Counted from the first letter of the stretch, positions 38,671 through 46,780 are shown. The stretch is DNA of 64,000 bases from 1-14-0-10-37-14 sp037130845 (GCA_037130845.1 JBAXSE010000004.1:1-64000), one strand, 5' to 3'. Numbers and translations are program-made. The notes: a model not told the origin generated them from the letters alone.

Positions 38671-38821
38671 GTTACCTGCATTAATCCGGAAAAGAATTGT
38701 GGACGCGGGCCGCATATAGCGGAGCTATCCCAAAGAGAGTTATCACAGTCGAGCTCCAGCCGTAGCCGGATCTAGATTGCCGATAGTCCCTGACCTTCTC
38801 TCCCGTGTTAATGTAGGTAAC
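38671..38821 (-). ncRNA. tandem structured leader RNA, unit A (promoter-proximal)
   Basis: On the minus strand the closing helix is GTTACCTACATTAA with TTAATGCAGGTAAC (one mismatch), followed by the CGGGAGAGAA/TTCTTTTCCG helix, the hairpin TCCGGC-TACG-GCTGGA, CGACTGT, and CCGC-TATAT-GCGG. It begins about 5 nt after the predicted transcription start and is separated from unit B by only 4 nt. A tandem arrangement upstream of genes is typical of riboswitches or processed leader RNAs. Confidence 0.75.
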
Positions 38822-38832
38822 TTTATGGCTAT

Positions 38833-38861
38833 AGTATAGCATATATTGATATATTTGTCAA
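38833..38861 (-). promoter_or_regulatory. strong promoter of the tandem RNA / small-paralog operon
   Basis: On the minus strand TTGACA (38861-38856), 17 bp and TATACT (38838-38833). The predicted start at about 38826 places unit A at the very 5' end of the transcript. Confidence 0.82.
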
Positions 38862-38863
38862 TA

Positions 38864-38948
38864 GTTCGACAGGCTCACTACAAGGGTTTATATACATTTT
38901 AGGCTAATATTAGTTAATTTTTGGCCTGCCCTGAGCTTGTCGAAGGGC
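38864..38948. repeat. family F repeats in intergenic position
   Basis: GTTCGACAGGCTCAC (38864-38878) and GCCCTGAGCTTGTCGAAGGGC (38928-38948) are inverted copies of the TTCGAC...GCTCAG unit also found inside queA and metG. Confidence 0.7.
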
Positions 38949-38985
38949 TAATATTAAGTATAAATTACCTTTATAGATATAAGAA

Positions 38986-39011
38986 AAGGCCATCCTTTTG
39001 AGGATGGCCTT
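38986..39011. terminator. terminator of the M16 peptidase gene
   Basis: AAGGCCATCCT and AGGATGGCCTT around TTTG, with T-runs in both directions, 19 nt after the peptidase stop on the minus strand. Confidence 0.88.
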
Positions 39012-39029
39012 GTTTTTGTGTTTGTGGGT

Positions 39030-40268
39030 CTATTTTGGCTTACTGTAGATCTCCGCATAGGAAGATTGGAATTTTTCTATCACTTGTTGTACTTCGGCAA
39101 AGGTGCCGGCTTGCTGATAGGCGATCCAGTCTTTTAGCTTGTGTGTTGATGTCTTATTAATCAGTTCGCCGCGCAAAGTCTTAAGCAAACCATTCGGGCT
39201 GGGGTCGTTTAGAGTCTGGCCCAGCCAAAAGTTGCGCTTGGTCCGTTCGTATTCTGTTTCGTTAGCCATAATTTCTTGCAGGCAGTCGTCGACTAGTCCG
39301 GCAATCTTGTCTTCGGCGTCCAGATGGAGATCGGAAGAGCCGATAGAGAAATAGCAATTGCCTCTGGCCACGCGATCCCAGCAGCTGATTATCGAGTAGC
39401 AGAGCCGTTCTTTGATGCGCAGGCGGTCAAAGAGCTTGCTGCGGATCAGTAGATAGGTGATAGACTTGGCGCGGTCGGGAAAAGAGCTGTCTAGGATAAT
39501 CTTTCTGGTGTAACCCAAGGAAGCGGTGGTATAACGGTAGTCAATCTTGGTCGGCTCGATAGCCGGGTAGCTCAAGTTGAGCTGCGGCATGCGATTGATA
39601 GCCAGAGACGGTTGCCGGCCAAAAGGCGACTGTTTGATTAGTGTCAGAGTCAGATCTGCATTGAGATTGCCAAAGACAATCAGGCTTAGGTTAGAAGGAC
39701 TGTAGTGTTGGCGATAAAAATAGATAATATCCTTGTAATTAAAGCTGTTGATGCTCGCCGGTTCGCCCAAACCGCTGATGTCTGTCGGTTCCAGCTGGCC
39801 GTTGCGGAATAGCAAGCCGAGCTGTCGGAGCAAGCCGATGCGTTCTGGATCGGGGAAAGCGCGCTGGAATTCTTGGATTACTACCTTTTTTTCTTTGTTC
39901 AGGCCTTTGTTCATGGGGTTGTCCAAGAGCAGCCGGCCGAAGATTGATAGGGCTTCTGCCAGATTCTTTTCTGCTGCCAGGCACTGAAAGTTGTAATTAG
40001 TCGAGCTGATGCCGGTGCTGCCTAATTCGCAGTCGCCCCCTTGATTCTTAAAGTGGTTAATGATCTTAGGGCTTGGCATAGCGCTGGCGGCATTAATCAT
40101 GTGCTCTACAAAATGGGCCAGACCCGCTTTGCTCTGCGGGTCATCTTGCGATCCGCTGTGGAAAGTAAAGTCGGCGTAGACGGCGTTGCTTTTGGGCAGA
40201 TGTAGATAGTAGACCTTGAGGCCGTTGTCCAAGGTAAATGTTTCCAGTTCTTCGAGCTGGTCGTTCAT
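39030..40268 (-). CDS. M16 family zinc metallopeptidase (insulinase-like)
   Basis: A 412-residue M16 peptidase of processing-peptidase size. The zinc motif HFVEH (HxxEH) is in AGLAHFVEHMINAAS near residues 50-65, with the downstream glutamate expected in the region after NFQCLAAEKNLAEAL. The C-terminal M16 domain (YTTASLGYTRKIIL, then RLRIKERLCYSIISCWD) carries the substrate-binding R-x-x-x-x-x-L-C-Y pattern (usually LaY). There is no signal peptide. GGAG lies six bases before the ATG. Confidence 0.92.
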   Translation of the reverse strand: MNDQLEELETFTLDNGLKVYYLHLPKSNAVYADFTFHSGSQDDPQSKAGLAHFVEHMINAASAMPSPKIINHFKNQGGDCELGSTGISSTNYNFQCLAAEKNLAEALSIFGRLLLDNPMNKGLNKEKKVVIQEFQRAFPDPERIGLLRQLGLLFRNGQLEPTDISGLGEPASINSFNYKDIIYFYRQHYSPSNLSLIVFGNLNADLTLTLIKQSPFGRQPSLAINRMPQLNLSYPAIEPTKIDYRYTTASLGYTRKIILDSSFPDRAKSITYLLIRSKLFDRLRIKERLCYSIISCWDRVARGNCYFSIGSSDLHLDAEDKIAGLVDDCLQEIMANETEYERTKRNFWLGQTLNDPSPNGLLKTLRGELINKTSTHKLKDWIAYQQAGTFAEVQQVIEKFQSSYAEIYSKPK

Positions 40269-40360
40269 GTTTACTCCTATAATAAAGATTTAATTTTCAA
40301 AGAATTGCTTAAAATAAAGCATTTTTGTAATATCGTGTCAAGCATTCTTGATAAGATGAC

Positions 40361-40389
40361 TTGACAAATATGTTAAATTCTGATATGGT
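40361..40389 (+). promoter_or_regulatory. promoter of the 3D-domain gene
   Basis: TTGACA (40361-40366), 17 bp and TATGGT (40384-40389). A purine-rich AAGGGGGGA follows before the TTG start at 40424. Confidence 0.68.
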
Positions 40390-40423
40390 GTAGACTTAAT
40401 TTGTTGATTTTAAGGGGGGAAGC

Positions 40424-40969
40424 TTGAAAATAATCAAAATCATCTTGATTTTAATCATTTTTAGTTTATTGACGGGTGCGGCAGAAGCCAGGCCCAGAGC
40501 AAAAAAAACAAAGTATTGTAGAATTAGTGCAAATATAGCGAGGCCAAAACAACTTAAAGCGTATACAGGCAGCGTGCCCTGGCCGAAATTGGCAAGCGAT
40601 GCCAAGCAGGCCGCAGAGCAAAAAAAATCTGCCACAGTACAAAAAAATAAGGCCGTATCCAGCCGGACAGCAGTGCCGATGTTGGCGCGGATCAGCAAGT
40701 ATCTAAAGACCGGAAAGCTGATGGCCAACGGTTTGCCGCCTAAGGTCGGCTATGTGGCCGTGTCGGATCGCAGTATCAAGCTGGGGTCGCTGGTCTGGAT
40801 CGGACGAACCAGATATATAGTTGGAGATTATACCAATCTTTATGTACATCAGCTAAGCAAAGATCTGGACTGTGATCTGACTGTCGATATCTTTACTACC
40901 GAAAGCAAGCAAGAAGCCAAGAAATTTGGCATCGAAATACAAAAGATAGCTTTGCTGAAAAAAGCATAG
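40424..40969 (+). CDS. secreted 3D-domain protein
   Basis: A 181-residue exported protein. Residues 1-22 are a signal peptide (IIKIILILIIFSLLTGAAEA), followed by a basic low-complexity stretch. The C-terminal 85 residues fit a 3D (Asp-Asp-Asp) double-psi barrel as in peptidoglycan-active MltA/RlpA-related proteins: KVGYVAVSDRSIKLGSLVWIG, RYIVGDYTN, DLTVDIFT and KKFGIEIQKI. A role in cell-wall turnover is likely. The TTG start is set by the AAGGGGGGA upstream and the immediate signal peptide. Confidence 0.8.
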   Translation: MKIIKIILILIIFSLLTGAAEARPRAKKTKYCRISANIARPKQLKAYTGSVPWPKLASDAKQAAEQKKSATVQKNKAVSSRTAVPMLARISKYLKTGKLMANGLPPKVGYVAVSDRSIKLGSLVWIGRTRYIVGDYTNLYVHQLSKDLDCDLTVDIFTTESKQEAKKFGIEIQKIALLKKA

Positions 40970-40971
40970 CC

Positions 40972-41002
40972 AAAAGCTCCGATCTTCGTCGGAGCTTTTT
41001 TT
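40972..41002 (+). terminator. intrinsic terminator
   Basis: AAAAGCTCCGA and TCGGAGCTTTT around TCTTCG, with a T-run, after the 3D gene. Confidence 0.92.
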
Positions 41003-41013
41003 ATGCGAAAGCT

Positions 41014-41150
41014 GCCAAGGTTCCATGTATTCATGGAATGGCAGACCGTATAATCCCGCCTACTGGCGGGGAATACCTCGATTAGCCAAGGTTCCGTGTA
41101 TTCATGGAATGGCAGGCCATATAATCCCGCCTTCATGGCGGGGTGTAACA
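41014..41150. repeat. two tandem 71-nt repeat units
   Basis: GCCAAGGTTCC(A/G)TGTATTCATGGAATGGCAG...TATAATCCCGCC starts at 41014 and again at 41085. Each unit ends in a different GC hairpin (CCCGCC-TACT-GGCGGG and CCCGCC-TTCAT-GGCGGG). The unit holds TTCCATG/CATGGAA inverted bases. Confidence 0.8.
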
Positions 41151-41189
41151 CTATCGATAGTTATAAACATGGCAAGCTATGAAAATTTT

Positions 41190-41198
41190 TGCTATAAT
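41190..41198 (+). promoter_or_regulatory. extended -10 promoter of the histidine kinase gene
   Basis: TGC-TATAAT (41190-41198) ends nine bases before the ATG at 41208. Only a weak TGGCAA is found at -35. A transcript with almost no leader is expected. Confidence 0.6.
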
Positions 41199-41207
41199 GC
41201 AGATTGT

Positions 41208-42965
41208 ATGTTGGGAGCGAAGTCGATAATCAGGCTGCTGGGAAAGAAATTAGCCAATTTAAATTTGCGCTATATTATTTTTATTCCTTTGCTGGCTTTG
41301 TTAGTGGCCATCGTGTTGGGGTATTTGCAATTCTCTTCATCGCATTCGCTCTTGGAGAAGAATTCCTTTTCTAATGTTTCGACAATCGCCGATTACAAAG
41401 AAAACTCCATCAAGGAATATTTGAATGATCGCAAGGCAAGCCTTCTGGTGGCTGAGAGTTTCTTTGATATCAAAACTAATCTCCCCGTCTTAAGTAAATA
41501 TGTCAGCCAACCGAACAATATAAAATATAAAGCGGCGGTTGCCAAGTTGGATAGCCAGCTCGTGCCGTTTATGAGGGTCTATGGTTACGAAGATGTCTTG
41601 TTGGTCGGGCTGGATGATAAGGTTTTATATTCTGCTAACAAAAATTATGGCGCAAAAATCGGCCAGCCGTTACGTGATCTGACTAACGAATTATTGAATG
41701 TAGCCAGGACCGGAACATTTGTTAGCGGTATCTTTCCGTTTAGTGCAGACCCTTCCAAATACGAAATTATGATCGCGGGGCCGGCGACTGATCTGGCAGG
41801 CAAGCTTAGCGGGATTATTGTTTATGAGGTTAGCATGAATGATATTTTTGGCATTGCCGAAGATACAACAGGCTTGGGTAAGACCGGCGAAACGGTCTTG
41901 GGCATCTATGAACATAATTTGCCATACAAATTTAAGGCGGGAGTGAATGAAAACCGTATTATTTTCTTAAATGCTTTGCGCCAGGATTCTAACGCAGCCT
42001 TTAACCGCTATATTGAAATGGGGGACAAAAATGGCGTGCCTCTGCAAAAAGCGGTTGACGGCCAAGACGGGCAAGGAGCCTCGATTGATTATCGCGGCGT
42101 GAGTGTAATTTCCGCTTGGCGATATCTGGAAGACTTAAAGATCGGCTTGGTGGCCAAGGTCGACACTTCCGAGGCTTTTGCTCCGGTAGACAGCATGCGT
42201 AATCAGACTATTATCGTTATGATAGTGGCGTCTATTATCATCTTATTTTTGTCTATCTTGCTGGCCATCAGCTATGTGAAGAGCCAGGATGATGCCAAAA
42301 AAATCTTGGACTTGAACGGCGTTTTGAAGCTGCTTAATCAGATTTTGCGCCATGATATTCTAAACGATTTGACGGTAGTCAAAGTGTATCTAGATGTCTT
42401 GAATACCGATTCGGTGGTGGTGGCCAAGAAGGACCAGGTCGCGGCTATAGTCCAACGGAGCATTAATCTGGTGGATGAAATGCGCAATTTGGAATCGGCA
42501 GTCTCGATCGGCCAAGCTTTGATGGCAATAGACGTGAAGGGGGTTGTGGAGATGATCAAAAAAGAAACATCGGATATAAATATAACATTAAAGGGGCAGG
42601 CTTGGGTGCTGGCTGACCAGGCTTTAAAATCTGTCATTACTAATCTGGTGCGCAATGCCAAACTGCATGGTTTGGCCGACCAGGCGGTAATTACAATCAA
42701 GACTATCGGCCGGATAGTGGAGATACGCGTGGCCGATAACGGGCAGGGTATTCCGAACGAAATCAAGCCGCAACTATTTGCCGAAGGCTTTAAATATGGC
42801 GCTACCGGCCATACCGGCATCGGCCTCTATATCTGCAAGAAAACTGTTGACCGCTACGGCGGCAAGATCTGGATAGAAAATAATCAACCTAAGGGCGCGG
42901 TCTTTGTGATGCAGCTGGCGCTGGCCGATAAACCCGTAATACAAAAAATAGTAAATAAAAAGTGA
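41208..42965 (+). CDS. membrane sensor histidine kinase with extracytoplasmic sensing domain
   Basis: A 585-residue sensor kinase. TM1 is at about 20-45 and TM2 at about 340-365 (IIVMIVASIIILFLSILLAI), and the 290 residues between form a Cache-like extracytoplasmic sensor. The phospho-acceptor helix is LLNQILRHDILNDL near 380 (H in RHDILND). The HATPase domain shows NLVRNAKLHG (N box), VADNGQGIP (G1) and TGHTGIGLYICKKTVDRYGG (G2). No response regulator is adjacent, so the partner is elsewhere. The frame is open upstream through repeat DNA, and the ATG at 41208 is chosen because TM1 follows and a promoter precedes it. Confidence 0.93.
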   Translation: MLGAKSIIRLLGKKLANLNLRYIIFIPLLALLVAIVLGYLQFSSSHSLLEKNSFSNVSTIADYKENSIKEYLNDRKASLLVAESFFDIKTNLPVLSKYVSQPNNIKYKAAVAKLDSQLVPFMRVYGYEDVLLVGLDDKVLYSANKNYGAKIGQPLRDLTNELLNVARTGTFVSGIFPFSADPSKYEIMIAGPATDLAGKLSGIIVYEVSMNDIFGIAEDTTGLGKTGETVLGIYEHNLPYKFKAGVNENRIIFLNALRQDSNAAFNRYIEMGDKNGVPLQKAVDGQDGQGASIDYRGVSVISAWRYLEDLKIGLVAKVDTSEAFAPVDSMRNQTIIVMIVASIIILFLSILLAISYVKSQDDAKKILDLNGVLKLLNQILRHDILNDLTVVKVYLDVLNTDSVVVAKKDQVAAIVQRSINLVDEMRNLESAVSIGQALMAIDVKGVVEMIKKETSDINITLKGQAWVLADQALKSVITNLVRNAKLHGLADQAVITIKTIGRIVEIRVADNGQGIPNEIKPQLFAEGFKYGATGHTGIGLYICKKTVDRYGGKIWIENNQPKGAVFVMQLALADKPVIQKIVNKK

Positions 42966-42986
42966 GAATTATTCTCACTTTTTTGT
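42957..42986. terminator. bidirectional terminator between histidine kinase and HD genes
   Basis: AAAAAGTGAGAAT-T-ATTCTCACTTTTT. It overlaps the stop codon of the kinase gene and lies 6 nt beyond the HD gene on the opposite strand. Confidence 0.85.
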
Positions 42987-42992
42987 TTGCTG

Positions 42993-43556
42993 TTAGGTAG
43001 TTTGCGACTCACGGTGAATCCACCATTTTTCATCCGCTGCCATCAGCCACCAATCCCAAGGGTTGGTATCCATGATGGCTTGGGCTAAATCCTGGCCTTG
43101 TTGGGTTTTGACGCGTTTTAAACACATGTCTATCCAGTAGGAAATTTGCGGGTTGCCTTGATCCAATTCGCGCAGGGTCAGCAGCAATTCCAGGTTGTCC
43201 GCGTCTTTGACGATTTTGGCCTCTATGGTATCTTTGGCGTGATATCGGGCCAGCAAGCCTTTGACCATGGGACCGAAAGGAAGTCCTCGCAATTGGTCTG
43301 CTTCTGCTTTGTCCTCGTGGCGAGTGACATAGCGTTGATGTATGTAATTCAAATCGGAGATCCTGGTCTCAGAGCTGTCATGGAACAAGATCATGAGCAA
43401 TACTGCGTTGAGGTCGATGGGTTCTTCGAACCTGGAGGCTAGGGCCAAGGCCACAAAAGTGGCTCGATTAAGATGCTCGGCCACGCTTTGTTTGCCGACC
43501 AATAGATTGGCAAAGCCGCTGCGCGGCGTACGGGCCAGATGGCCCATTTCATACAA
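42993..43556 (-). CDS. HD domain hydrolase (YfbR-like), start region damaged or recoded
   Basis: A 187-residue HD-domain phosphohydrolase of the YfbR/HDDC2 type (nucleotidase). Metal ligands are in QSVAEHLNRATFVA, LFHDSSETRISDLN and IVKDADNLELLL. The coding sequence continues upstream of the TTG at 43556 with GRIALFLYEMGHLARTPRSG, a block conserved at the N-terminus of the family. That upstream part runs to an ATG at 43598 with an AAGG site, but the third codon is TAA. Either the gene starts at a non-ATG codon (TTG 43556 or ATC 43586) or a CAA-to-TAA change has damaged it. Confidence 0.82.
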   Translation of the reverse strand: MYEMGHLARTPRSGFANLLVGKQSVAEHLNRATFVALALASRFEEPIDLNAVLLMILFHDSSETRISDLNYIHQRYVTRHEDKAEADQLRGLPFGPMVKGLLARYHAKDTIEAKIVKDADNLELLLTLRELDQGNPQISYWIDMCLKRVKTQQGQDLAQAIMDTNPWDWWLMAADEKWWIHRESQTT

Positions 43557-43661
43557 AAATAGGGCGATGCGGCCGTCGGTATCGATTTCTTATGACATGA
43601 TTAACCTTTTGAAAATGAACAATTTTTTCTTATTCTTAGTCTTTTGAATTGGAATTGTCAA

Positions 43662-43692
43662 GCAAAAACCTTCCGCTGGGGAAGGTTTTTGC
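43662..43692 (-). terminator. terminator
   Basis: GCAAAAACCTTCC and GGAAGGTTTTTGC, a 13-bp stem, immediately after the stop of the minus-strand gene at 43695. Confidence 0.88.
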
Positions 43693-43694
43693 TT

Positions 43695-44609
43695 TTAGGT
43701 AAGTTGAGGCTTTTTGACCAGCTTTGGCGGCTGTCGTTTAACTAATTTCGGCTTAGCCTTTTTCATCATGTTGAGGGAATATTGGAATTTGATCAGATTT
43801 GCCTTAACCGGCTCGGGCAGGCCGGGTTGGCTGAGCAAGGTGTCGCGCTGCTCCTCTAGAGAGTTGACCAATTTTTCATAGAATCGGTGTTCGGTTGGGG
43901 AGGTTTTGTGGCTGTCGGTCGACAGGTCGGCCAGCAGTTCATCCAGTTCAGCGCCTTGCAGGCTGAGGTAAAAAACCGGGATGTTCTGGAGAGCGGTTTT
44001 GACCAGCTTTTTGTCCTGATCGAAGGTGAGGCCGTATTTGATATTGGCGCCGCCGTTCATAGCCGTGGCCAAGATCTTTTCGTTTTTCATTTGTGAATAC
44101 TCGCCATCGTCGGTGTCATGCACTTCATCAAAAGCGCAAACGACATCGCCGGTATGCTTGTTGACGATGACATTGTCGGCGCCATTTTCAAAATCATCAT
44201 AAACGGCTCCGCGGGCTACCAGGAAATCTTCGTTCAGTTCCTTGTAGAGCAGGCCGGTGACCGCCATCTCTAATAGTTCCGGGTTGCTTTCGCTTCGGGC
44301 TTTTTCCCACAGGGCTACGTGTTTTTGGCGTTCCGGCCCTTCGGGCAGATTGTAAGCGCCGCTGAATTCCAGTTTCCTGTTGGCGATATGCTTGGTATCG
44401 TGAGCGGCGGTTTCGGCATCGTAAGGGCCGCCCAGTCCTTGTTGGAAAGTGGCCATCATGATAGCGCCGCGCTGGTTGATGATCGACTGGCCCAAGCCGC
44501 GGTTAGTCTCTTGGCTGATCTGGGCCATCATCTGTTCCAGCTGCTGTTTGGGAGATTCTTTGGTTTTTTCCGATTGGTAGCCGTTGTATTTGATTTGTTC
44601 GTTTGCCAT
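43695..44609 (-). CDS. hypothetical protein
   Basis: A 304-residue soluble protein. The N-terminus is Gln/Glu-rich and helical. The middle part (LVARGAVYDDFENGADNVIVNKHTG, VVCAFDEVHD) is a compact alpha/beta region with conserved-looking acidic residues that could suit a metal-dependent enzyme, though this is a guess. The tail is Lys/Pro repeats (PKLVKRQPPKLVKKP), probably disordered. Similar proteins are typical of CPR genomes. No function assigned. Confidence 0.78.
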   Translation of the reverse strand: MANEQIKYNGYQSEKTKESPKQQLEQMMAQISQETNRGLGQSIINQRGAIMMATFQQGLGGPYDAETAAHDTKHIANRKLEFSGAYNLPEGPERQKHVALWEKARSESNPELLEMAVTGLLYKELNEDFLVARGAVYDDFENGADNVIVNKHTGDVVCAFDEVHDTDDGEYSQMKNEKILATAMNGGANIKYGLTFDQDKKLVKTALQNIPVFYLSLQGAELDELLADLSTDSHKTSPTEHRFYEKLVNSLEEQRDTLLSQPGLPEPVKANLIKFQYSLNMMKKAKPKLVKRQPPKLVKKPQLT

Positions 44610-44691
44610 ATGGGTTAATTGTAGGTTCTTGCGTGACGGGCGTCAATGATGTGTAATATGATTCAAATTTACAAATAAATGGCATGGCGAA

Positions 44692-44942
44692 GTCAAAAGT
44701 CAAAACTCAAAAGTCAAAAGTATCGTATCCTTCGGATATTTTATTAAAATAAACCAAAAGCATACTCGTCCGTAGCACTAATGGACATCATATCAAAAGA
44801 GGGTTAAACTGTAAAAATCAGATGTATTAAGCCTTTTTGAGGAATGTATAGGGCGGGCTGGACGTCTATTGAAAATTAATAAAAATAAAAAAATCCAAAG
44901 GACACCAAACTTTTGACTTATAACTTTTGACTTTTGAATTAT
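44692..44942. repeat. family D inverted repeat, long copy
   Basis: AAGTCAAAAGTCAAAACTCAAAAG... heptads on the left and ACTTTTGACTTATAACTTTTGAC on the right. Small hairpins TATCCTTCGGATA and GTCCAAAGGAC sit next to the arms, with about 150 nt of AT-rich unique DNA between. It fills the divergent gap between the minus gene ending its start at 44609 and the plus gene at 44947. Confidence 0.75.
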
Positions 44943-44946
44943 ACAT

Positions 44947-46200
44947 ATGGGTATCGAACGATTCAAACCACCGACAGATAGTGCAGACGTTAAGACCGAG
45001 CAAGCTTCCAAGCCTTTTGCCAAGAAGATTGAAACGGCTGATGTAGCGGAACACGAAAAGATGTTGTCATCTCAACTGAACGAAGCTGAGCTGGCTTTTG
45101 CACAGCTCAAATATAACCAGCAGCCAACGGATAGCCAAGCCGCCTTTGCGGACGTGCTCCAGAAGTACACGCCGATTATCAGCAGCTTCAAGGACGACTT
45201 ATACGAGAGCTTACCTAGGTCCGCTAGCGATACGGGGCCAAGGGTGCAGGCGATGTTGGCTGAAGTCAAGATGAAAATCAATCAGATGTATGACACGGCT
45301 GAGCCTGAAGAGTCGCTTGCGGCAATCCAACAATACATAGCTAAATTTGAAAGCAATCGGCAGCCGGCAAAACATGATAACCGAATCGGTTTCTTGTACT
45401 ATAACGAGCTGGACCCCATGCGTACCGAGCGCGGTAATATCGGTTTCTTGAAAAAAGCCGGCTTTCATGATTATGACGAAGCCCTGGAGATCCACATGGA
45501 AGAAAAATTCAAGAATCAGGAAACCGGCTTCAGCGGCCAGGAAATCAAACGGGTTTTTGGCGAGTTGGCCAAGGTCATCGTTGATAAACATCCCCAGCGC
45601 CAAGCGGTGATGGGCACATCTTGGCTAATGGACCATCCCATCTTCCAGCGCCTAGGCTTCAAAACGATTGAAGGTGATGAAGATCCTTATGCCAATTACA
45701 CAACTAGCAGTGCTTGGATGCAGTTGGTGGACAAAGACGGCCAATTAGACCAAAAGCGCTTTGAACAAGCCATGGCTACCGGTGAGTTGCCTTATAAGGT
45801 AAAGACCGGCTATATCCCGACCGAAGATTTCCTGCGCCGCTACCTGCCGCCGGAGGCCAAGGGAGACATCATGCTCAAACAGGTTAATCCTGATTGGGCG
45901 GAAAGGCAGAAGCGGTTCAATGCCGAAGCATCGAAGATCCGTAATGAATGGGACAGCCAAGCGTCGAGCAGGACAATCGACGTTGAGAGCTTTATCGCGC
46001 GCTATCCTTTGATTGCCGAAACGATAGAGGGCGCCGGCGTCAAGGATGCCTTTGTAGCCGGATTGAAAAAGGCCGCCGAGCAAGGCTGGACTTTGAAAGA
46101 GCTGGGCAGCCACGACGTCTTTCCCAAGGAGCTGGACCAGCTGATGGATGATTATAACAATAGGGACAAATATATTGATAAGAAGGTAGTTATCGAGTAA
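44947..46200 (+). CDS. hypothetical protein with possible acyltransferase-like centre
   Basis: A 417-residue soluble protein. Residues 1-120 are helical and charged. About 140-270 contains IGFLYYNELDP, GFHDYDEALEIHMEEKF and VMGTSWLMDHPIFQRLGFK, which resembles the hypothetical proteins of CPR genomes and has a GNAT-like feel (a helix followed by FQRLGF). The C-terminal part is helical and Lys-rich. There is no ribosome site, as the family D repeat reaches to within 5 nt of the ATG. No function assigned. Confidence 0.75.
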   Translation: MGIERFKPPTDSADVKTEQASKPFAKKIETADVAEHEKMLSSQLNEAELAFAQLKYNQQPTDSQAAFADVLQKYTPIISSFKDDLYESLPRSASDTGPRVQAMLAEVKMKINQMYDTAEPEESLAAIQQYIAKFESNRQPAKHDNRIGFLYYNELDPMRTERGNIGFLKKAGFHDYDEALEIHMEEKFKNQETGFSGQEIKRVFGELAKVIVDKHPQRQAVMGTSWLMDHPIFQRLGFKTIEGDEDPYANYTTSSAWMQLVDKDGQLDQKRFEQAMATGELPYKVKTGYIPTEDFLRRYLPPEAKGDIMLKQVNPDWAERQKRFNAEASKIRNEWDSQASSRTIDVESFIARYPLIAETIEGAGVKDAFVAGLKKAAEQGWTLKELGSHDVFPKELDQLMDDYNNRDKYIDKKVVIE

Positions 46201-46207
46201 GCCGAAG

Positions 46208-46336
46208 AATAAGTCAAAAGTTAAAACTCAAAAGTCAAAAGTATTGAGTCCTGCGGACATTAATCTAAGATAATGAAATAGATAATAAAGTCCAAAGGAC
46301 ACCAAACTTTTGACTTATAACTTTTGACTTTTGAAT
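46208..46336. repeat. family D inverted repeat, compact copy
   Basis: GTCAAAA-GTTAAAA-CTCAAAA-GTCAAAA on the left and TTTTGAC-TTATAAC-TTTTGAC-TTTTGAA on the right. Hairpins GTCCTGCGGAC and GTCCAAAGGAC mark the inner ends. The best-preserved member of the family. Confidence 0.82.
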
Positions 46337-46393
46337 TCTCTTGGTGTTTATTTGTAGATTCGTATATTCATTCGTAGATTCGCATTATAATTT

Positions 46394-46708
46394 ATGCCCA
46401 AGTTTACCAGGACAATTGAAGACTTCACCTGCGAGCATTGCGGGACCAAGGTCAAGGGGAACGGTTATACCAACCATTGTCCCAAATGTTTTTATTCCAA
46501 GCATGTCGATATTAATCCGGGCGACCGTGAGAGCGGCTGCGGGGGCATGATGCGGCCGATCGGCGCGCGGCCCTACCGCGGCGGCTGGCGCGTCATCCAG
46601 CAGTGCCTGAAGTGCGGGCATAGCAGGGAAAACAAAGTAGTGCCTGAGGATGATATGGAAAAATTGGCTGCTATTATCAAAGAAAACAATGAGAAAATCC
46701 GGCAATAA
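46394..46708 (+). CDS. RNHCP domain protein (zinc-ribbon)
   Basis: A 104-residue protein of the RNHCP family, named for a conserved R/TNHCP motif, seen here as YTNHCPKC. Zinc ligands are probably C and C in CEHCG, CPKC, ESGCGG and CLKCG, suggesting two ribbons. NPGDRESGCGGMMRPIG is the family's central block. RNA or nucleic-acid binding is presumed but unproven. TATAAT at 46386-46391 is only 2 nt before the ATG. Confidence 0.88.
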   Translation: MPKFTRTIEDFTCEHCGTKVKGNGYTNHCPKCFYSKHVDINPGDRESGCGGMMRPIGARPYRGGWRVIQQCLKCGHSRENKVVPEDDMEKLAAIIKENNEKIRQ

Positions 46709-46719
46709 CCGGATTTTTT
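46694..46719 (+). terminator. terminator overlapping the RNHCP stop codon
   Basis: AAAATCCGG and CCGGATTTT around CAATAA, so the TAA stop of the gene forms part of the loop. A T-run follows. Confidence 0.85.
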
Positions 46720-46780
46720 GACTTTTGCCTGATAAATCTCTAAGATACCAGCAGTTCTTTAATAATTTACGAGGTCTGAC

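Noticed and set aside
38510..38821. Known riboswitch classes (cobalamin, SAM, glycine, c-di-GMP) or transposon ends
   Set aside because: None of the conserved cores I know (for example the B12 box or the c-di-GMP GNRA/receptor pair) is present. The units show covarying helices rather than terminal inverted repeats with an ORF.
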